Source of the DNA: Chromatiales bacterium
GTDB taxonomy: Bacteria; Pseudomonadota; Gammaproteobacteria; SZUA-152
Length of the DNA stretch: 59,400 nucleotides
Reading direction: 5' to 3'
Assembly (NCBI GenBank): GCA_026982555.1
Contig: JALSGT010000097.1
Coordinates: forward strand, 1-59,400
A model generated the notes under the pieces. It had not been told where the DNA came from and made no database searches. It was given only the letters and a program-made list of their open reading frames with translations. How positions within the stretch are numbered: the stretch's first letter is position 1; the number at the start of each line of letters is the position of its first letter. Shown here one piece after another: positions 54,773 to 59,400 of this stretch. The position numbers were made by a program, and so were the translations under genes.

Positions 54773-57700
54773 ATGTTTCTGAAAAAATTTATTTTTGTAA
54801 ACTGGGGTAACATCCCTCAGCTTGAATTTGAAATGGGTCCCATTAACCTGCTGTCAGGCGGCAACGGTTCAGGAAAAACCACCGCCGCAGATGCTATTCA
54901 GACCATCATGACTGCGGCCCACGAAAATCTTTTTCAATACAATCCGGGACAGGATGAAACCACCCAGCGTGGCCGTGGCGGCAAGCGCGTGCGCACCCTG
55001 GCGTCTTATGTGCTGGGTTGTGACGATGGCAGTTATGCACGGCTCGACCCGATTGACGGTTATCTTGCTGCGGTGTTCTGCCCCACCAAAGGTGAATCGG
55101 CAGACCCTTTCACTGCCGTTATTGGTGTGCGTGCCTGGCTGGATGCTACCGGTGGGCAACAGATAGCACGGCAGGATGACTTGTTATTTTTGATTCTTCC
55201 CGGTGAAGCACTGACGCTGGCGCATTTTGTCCGTGAGGATAAAATCGGCGACAAAAAAACCGGCCAATACATCACGCCACTGGATAAAATCCAGAACCTG
55301 CTGATTCGTGAATTCGGTCAGCGTCGCGTACAAAAATACGACACCAAAAAAACCTATCTGCGCCGTCTCTATGCGGCCCTGCGTGGCCAGCATGACAGCG
55401 TTTCCGAAACAGAAGCCACCGCAGCAGCGCGCGCCTTTTCCCGCTTTATGGCTTACAAACCGGTACGCAGTATCAATGACTTTGTTGCCCATGAAATTCT
55501 TGAAAGAAAAGATCTTGGCGAAGCAATTCGTGCCATTTCAGGTCAGCTCAAAACCATTCATGCCATGGAACGTGACGCAGCCCAGCTGGTGGAATCCATT
55601 GGTATTCTGGAAAATGCCGAGCAACAGGCCAGCCAGTACATTCAGCAATGGATCGAACTGAACAGCCTGGACTTCACGCTTGCGCAATATGAGTACCTGC
55701 AACGTCAGCGTGATTACGTCAAAACCAAAAAACAGCAAAGTGATTACCAGCGCAGTCTGAAAGAAAACGAAGCTGAAACAGAACTGACCGAACAACGACA
55801 AAAACAACTGAACGAGCAACTGGTTCATCTGGAAGCCCAGCGTCTGGGCATCAGCGCCTTGCAACAAAAAGATGAACTGGAGCAACAAAGGAAACAGCAA
55901 CAGGATAAATTGACGGGCATGGCACGCCGTCTATTGGAACAGGACAATTCGCTGGACAACAATCTGCAAGCCACCAAAGCCATCACAAAAGATTTGCAAC
56001 ATGCAGATTTAATGGACGAGCTGCCAATGATGGCTGATTTACAGATTCGTCAGTCCGCACAGAATGTAGTGAAGGAAGGCGGGCGCGGTGAGCTGGACAT
56101 TCCTGCACTGCTGCAAACAGACCTGCTGAATGATTTGTCACCACTGGAACTGCATCTGGATCAGGCCCGTGCCGCCCAGCGGTTACACAATCAATGGTAT
56201 GAACAATGGCATCAGTCCGGCAGCCTGCCGGATAATACCTCGTTGTATGAACAGCTGGCGAAGTTGGTTCATAACCGGGGCGCGCGTTACGAAAAACTGA
56301 AAAACCAGTGTCGACAAAAAGAGCAGGACATCGAACGCCTGGAAGCAAAACAAGTCAGCTATCCACTTTTTGTGGAACGTGCCCTGGCCGCCATTCGCCG
56401 TGACTGCCCGCAGGCTGATCCGCGTGTGCTGTGTGACCATGTGGAAGTCAGCGACCCGCGCTGGCAAATGGCCATCGAAGGTTATCTGGGTATGACACGC
56501 TTTTCTATTATTGTGGATGCGGACTGTGAAGCCGAAGCCATTCGCATCGTGCGCCAGCTGCCGGGACGTGATAACCGTGCGCGCATCATTCAAGGCAACA
56601 AGGCACAACAGGACGCTGAGCGTTCCAGTCTGCCGACGGATTCGCTGATTCACTTACTGTCGTTTAGCCATGCCACCGCCAAACATTATCTGACTGCCAG
56701 TTATGGCAATGTAATACAGGTAGCCTCTGCCGATGCTCTGCGACAAACCCGTCGTGGTCTTACTGCTGACGGTATGGGCGCGGGTGGTTACAGTATGTTT
56801 CGTTGTGACCTGCCGGAGGGCGAACTGGTCTTCGGCGTGGCCGCACGGGAAAGAGCCCTGAAAGCCAAACAGCAAGAACTGGCCAGCCTCAACGAGCAAT
56901 GGCAGCAGGCCAATGACCAGATGCAGCAGGCCAGCAATATGCTCGACAATGTCAAAAAACTACAGTCGCTGGACTATGCCGATGCCATTACCTACATGCT
57001 GGAAATACACCGTGAATTGCACAAACTGGAAAACCTGCTGGCACAACTGGACCTGTCTGAACACACAGACCTGGAAAACAAACTCACCGAATTGAGGGGG
57101 CAGGAACAACAATTACGCCAACAGCAAGGCAGCCTGAAAGAAGGCAAGGGTGAACTACAGGAAAAAATACGCAAGATTAACAAACGTTGCGAAACACTGG
57201 CTGACGAACAGGAGAAAACCCAGCAGGTGGCAGAAGACCGTGAAAAAAACCTGCTGGCCATTGCCAGTGAATGGCCAGCGTTTGATGCTGACACACGACT
57301 GACCTGCGCAGAAAAAGAAGCGGGTGAACTGAATGAGAATACTGCCGGCATTGCCATCAACCATCGCCGGGGAATCCAGAGTGACCTGCATAAATCAGAG
57401 CGTAAAATGGATGAAGAGATCCAGAAACATAACCAGCATTGTTTACCGGGTGATGCCATCATTTATCACCATTTCAATGGTGATTATGATGCCGCCTTGT
57501 TTCGTGCCATTTGCGGACTGCAACGTGATCTGGACAGAGTTTTCAATCGCCTGAAAAATAACATCCTGGTGGAAAAATACGATAACCTGCGACAACTCAA
57601 GGAAAGCTTTAACAACGCTTTCGTCACCCACTTCTGTCACACCATTCATCAGGCTATCAATGACGGCAAACGCCAGATTGAACGGCTCAACAAAGAATTA

Positions 57701-58444
57701 CAGCATCACCGGTTTGGCGATGATCGTGAACGTTTTCGTTTCGACAGTGACTGGATTCCTGAATTCCGTGACTATGCCCGTTTCTTCGAAGAAATCATCA
57801 AGCAACCCGGCGTCGGTGATGACATCGACTTGTTCCAAATGGAGCTGTCGGTAAAATCACAAAAAGTCCGGGAGGAATTGATGCGGATGCTGCTTGATGA
57901 AGATGCCAATAAAGCGCTGCGGGAACTGGATCGCATTGGTGATTATCGCAACTACCGAAAATACGAAATCTACAAAGAAGTGGAAAACAAAGAACCCATT
58001 GCCCTGAGTGAATACGGCACTGGCAGCGGCGGCCAATTGGAAACCCCGGCTTATATTATTCGTTCGGCAGCCATCACCTCTGCATTTCGTTTTGCTGAAG
58101 GCAGTAATCACCTGCGTATGGTGCTGGTGGATGAGGCCTTCTCAAAAATGGATGAAACCCGCTCACGGGAAGTTATTGACTATTTGACCAAAGCCCTCGG
58201 TTTGCAACTGATCTTCATCATGCCCACCAGTAAATGTGGACCGTTTATGGATTTGATCAGTAATGAATTTGTATTCGCCAAATGTCCCAGTGAACAGCCC
58301 CGTGGCCAGCTTAACACCCGGGTACTGGTAGATCGCAAACAATGCAATACCGAAAAAATTCAGCAACTATGGGCTAACCATAAACGTACTGTTTACCAAC
58401 AGGCCGAACTGGATTTTATGGATGAAGTGTTGGAAGGGCAATGA
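54773..58444 (+). CDS. mksB: MksB/JetC-type SMC-like condensin ATPase
   Basis: 1223 residues. Walker A GGNGSGKTT (residues 29-37), long Gln/Glu-rich coiled coils on each side of a hinge-like globular part (about 530-700, around VCDHVEVSDPRWQMAIEGY), then the signature YGTGSGGQ (about 1079-1086) and Walker B LVDEAFSKMDE (Asp1120, Glu1121). This is the architecture of MukB/MksB/JetC ATPases that extrude or trap DNA loops. The gap before it is 172 bp, longer than within mksFE, and holds a REP-like hairpin. No JetD/MksG (TOPRIM) gene follows; the next gene is on the other strand. That favours a chromosome-organising Mks complex, or a Wadjet derivative lacking its nuclease. Confidence 0.88.
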   Translation: MFLKKFIFVNWGNIPQLEFEMGPINLLSGGNGSGKTTAADAIQTIMTAAHENLFQYNPGQDETTQRGRGGKRVRTLASYVLGCDDGSYARLDPIDGYLAAVFCPTKGESADPFTAVIGVRAWLDATGGQQIARQDDLLFLILPGEALTLAHFVREDKIGDKKTGQYITPLDKIQNLLIREFGQRRVQKYDTKKTYLRRLYAALRGQHDSVSETEATAAARAFSRFMAYKPVRSINDFVAHEILERKDLGEAIRAISGQLKTIHAMERDAAQLVESIGILENAEQQASQYIQQWIELNSLDFTLAQYEYLQRQRDYVKTKKQQSDYQRSLKENEAETELTEQRQKQLNEQLVHLEAQRLGISALQQKDELEQQRKQQQDKLTGMARRLLEQDNSLDNNLQATKAITKDLQHADLMDELPMMADLQIRQSAQNVVKEGGRGELDIPALLQTDLLNDLSPLELHLDQARAAQRLHNQWYEQWHQSGSLPDNTSLYEQLAKLVHNRGARYEKLKNQCRQKEQDIERLEAKQVSYPLFVERALAAIRRDCPQADPRVLCDHVEVSDPRWQMAIEGYLGMTRFSIIVDADCEAEAIRIVRQLPGRDNRARIIQGNKAQQDAERSSLPTDSLIHLLSFSHATAKHYLTASYGNVIQVASADALRQTRRGLTADGMGAGGYSMFRCDLPEGELVFGVAARERALKAKQQELASLNEQWQQANDQMQQASNMLDNVKKLQSLDYADAITYMLEIHRELHKLENLLAQLDLSEHTDLENKLTELRGQEQQLRQQQGSLKEGKGELQEKIRKINKRCETLADEQEKTQQVAEDREKNLLAIASEWPAFDADTRLTCAEKEAGELNENTAGIAINHRRGIQSDLHKSERKMDEEIQKHNQHCLPGDAIIYHHFNGDYDAALFRAICGLQRDLDRVFNRLKNNILVEKYDNLRQLKESFNNAFVTHFCHTIHQAINDGKRQIERLNKELQHHRFGDDRERFRFDSDWIPEFRDYARFFEEIIKQPGVGDDIDLFQMELSVKSQKVREELMRMLLDEDANKALRELDRIGDYRNYRKYEIYKEVENKEPIALSEYGTGSGGQLETPAYIIRSAAITSAFRFAEGSNHLRMVLVDEAFSKMDETRSREVIDYLTKALGLQLIFIMPTSKCGPFMDLISNEFVFAKCPSEQPRGQLNTRVLVDRKQCNTEKIQQLWANHKRTVYQQAELDFMDEVLEGQ

Positions 58445-58487
58445 TAAAAGGGCAGGGGGCGCGTAGTTTATTGATAATGCTGTGGGG

Positions 58488-59191
58488 TCAGTTAACGGAA
58501 TTCAGCCTCCGGTAAACATTGATTGGCGCTTTGTGGTGTGTCCGGGTGAATATCAATAAATCAGAATGCCTGCCAAATGCTTTGCGGGCATACCATTCTG
58601 TTTTAACCCGTAAATCTTCGATTCCATCATGGGTAAAGTCACCTCTGGCAAGCAGGGTGACATAAATTTCATCTTCATCATTTTTGTGACTGAGATGATG
58701 ATTTTTGCAGTGCTATCCATTTCAAGTGAAATGTTTGTTTCAGGTGCATAGTCGCCAAGCGTTTTGTGACTGAGTTGCTTTAGCTCATTATTAGTTAAAA
58801 GTGGTTTGGTCATGGCTGGCAGTTCAGAATAAAATGATATATCCGGTTTTGCCGGAAAGTAGGTGGTTTGGGCCTTCATTGCTTTTGCGAATTGTTTAAT
58901 GGCATTGCATGAGATGATGAGTTGTTTAAATCGAAAATATTCAAAATCAGCGATTGTGGATGAATCAATGTTTATGGCTTGATTACAGCTTTCCGGCTTT
59001 ATTGGTGTCCCTTTAATTGCCTGGTATTCATAACCGCTGAGCGAAGCATCCGTTTTATTTTTGTCAACGTCAAAGCCAGGAAGTGCCTGTATGTTTAAAG
59101 TGGCTTTTATCGGGTGATGCGTGTCGGCACAAGCCGATGAACCGATAGCCAGAAAAAAGCTGACAAGAATTAAAAAATATAATTTCTTCAT
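58488..59191 (-). CDS. Secreted protein with an apparent frameshift near the C-terminus
   Basis: From ATG 59191 a signal peptide (MKKLYFLILVSFFLAIGSSA) opens a frame ending at 58553. An in-frame ATG at 59260 has a better Shine-Dalgarno (GGAG) but puts 23 residues before the signal. After IIISVTK the frame turns into an unlikely MMKMKFMSPCLPEV. One base more in the T-run at 58681-58685 (A-run in the gene) would instead give NDEDEIYVTLLARGDFTHDG and IEDLRVKTEWYARKAFGRH, ending at 58488, with a GDFTHDGIEDL segment like FG-GAP/VCBS calcium loops. So the gene is either a recent pseudogene, phase-variable, or hit by a sequence error. The family is otherwise unknown. Confidence 0.65.
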
Positions 59192-59237
59192 GAGGGTTTG
59201 TGGTGTCAAGCCCGGATTATTTTTCACAGAAAGTTCA

Positions 59238-59243
59238 TATAAT
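59238..59243 (+). promoter_or_regulatory. Candidate -10 box for the right-edge gene
   Basis: A perfect TATAAT on the plus strand 69 bp before ATG 59312, with no good -35 at 16-18 bases. It would lie inside the N-terminal extension of the minus-strand gene, which mildly favours ATG 59191 as that gene's start. Confidence 0.3.
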
Positions 59244-59311
59244 CGCAATGAAAGATTCATGTTATATCTCCAGAATCAGCTGCGTCACTACAACTGAAAG
59301 GAGAATAGACA

Positions 59312-59400
59312 ATGACTTTTTTTATCAGGGAATGGCCCAATAAAACGGCAACGTTAATGGCGGATAATGGCACGGTGTTGTGGACGTTTCCCAGTGTTGA
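59312..59400 (+). CDS. Partial CDS running off the window
   Basis: ATG 59312, with AGGAG about eight bases upstream, opens a frame that stays open to the window end (29 codons and two bases). The visible peptide begins MTFFIREWPNKTATLMADNG and continues TVLWTFPSV. It has no signal peptide. Strong ribosome binding site and coding character support a real gene, but too little is present to identify it. It is divergent from the frameshifted secreted-protein gene. Confidence 0.6.
   Translation, partial: MTFFIREWPNKTATLMADNGTVLWTFPSV

Noticed and set aside
52470..58444. Complete Wadjet anti-plasmid system
   Set aside because: The JetD nuclease gene is not adjacent, so only a JetABC/MksFEB condensin can be claimed.
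1..59400. tRNA, rRNA, prophage, integrase or IS elements
   Set aside because: No T-loop/CCA-like tRNA end, rRNA segment or transposase/integrase protein was seen on either strand by eye. Short RNA genes could still be missed without a covariance search.

Overview
The window looks like chromosomal DNA of a free-living, polysaccharide-handling gammaproteobacterium. The grounds are gene content and order: sucA-sucB-lpdA, a dapC-dapD-yffB-dapE lysine run, mutS and fdxA in one neighbourhood, an AddB-like 'probable DNA repair' nuclease, an MksBEF condensin, and three exported proteins ending in GlyGly-CTERM (rhombosortase-type) tails. I cannot name the genus. No tRNA, rRNA, CRISPR array, transposase or phage gene was seen.

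Layout. 1-1500: a small Gly/Met-rich microprotein gene on the minus strand with a very good sigma70 promoter, then about 1.1 kb of AT-rich non-coding DNA. 1.5-3.1 kb: a chorismate-lyase-like (DUF98) gene and an Sfp-type phosphopantetheinyl transferase. 3.25-8.9 kb: the 2-oxoglutarate dehydrogenase operon. 9.5-12.8 kb (minus): a GT4 glycosyltransferase overlapping a glycogen-debranching-type glucosidase. 13.4-14.4 kb: two Roadblock/LC7 proteins. 14.4-18.0 kb (minus): the succinylase-branch lysine genes. 18.1-19.4 kb: an EamA transporter and a VOC protein.

19.7-39.9 kb is the accessory part. It holds a NodB-like deacetylase overlapping a FemAB/CelD-like acyltransferase, a GNAT, a Calx-beta/esterase lipoprotein (minus), and then six consecutive exported proteins on the plus strand: a di-heme beta-propeller protein, a small anchored Ig-like protein, a beta-propeller lipoprotein, a parallel beta-helix protein, an alginate-lyase-family protein and a kelch/galactose-oxidase-like protein. 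Three of these carry (GGGST)n linkers and GlyGly-CTERM tails, and two share about 620 bp of nearly identical DNA. By inference this is a surface or matrix polysaccharide modification module. No synthase, flippase or polymerase lies inside it.

40.6-50.2 kb: the AddB-like nuclease, fdxA and mutS (minus). Between fdxA and mutS sits a plus-strand trio, GH17-like protein, membrane-anchored protein and processive GT2, which resembles an NdvB-type glucan synthase split into separate genes. mutS is flanked by a 22-bp direct repeat. 50.7-52.3 kb: a PhoA-like alkaline phosphatase. 52.5-58.4 kb: mksF-mksE-mksB (jetABC-like) with no JetD/MksG nuclease beside it. The right edge holds a secreted-protein gene with an apparent one-base frameshift and the start of a further plus-strand gene.

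Several short palindromes and repeats are scattered in intergenic DNA. One REP-like element occurs near 9.18 kb and, inverted, at 54.61 kb inside the mks operon.
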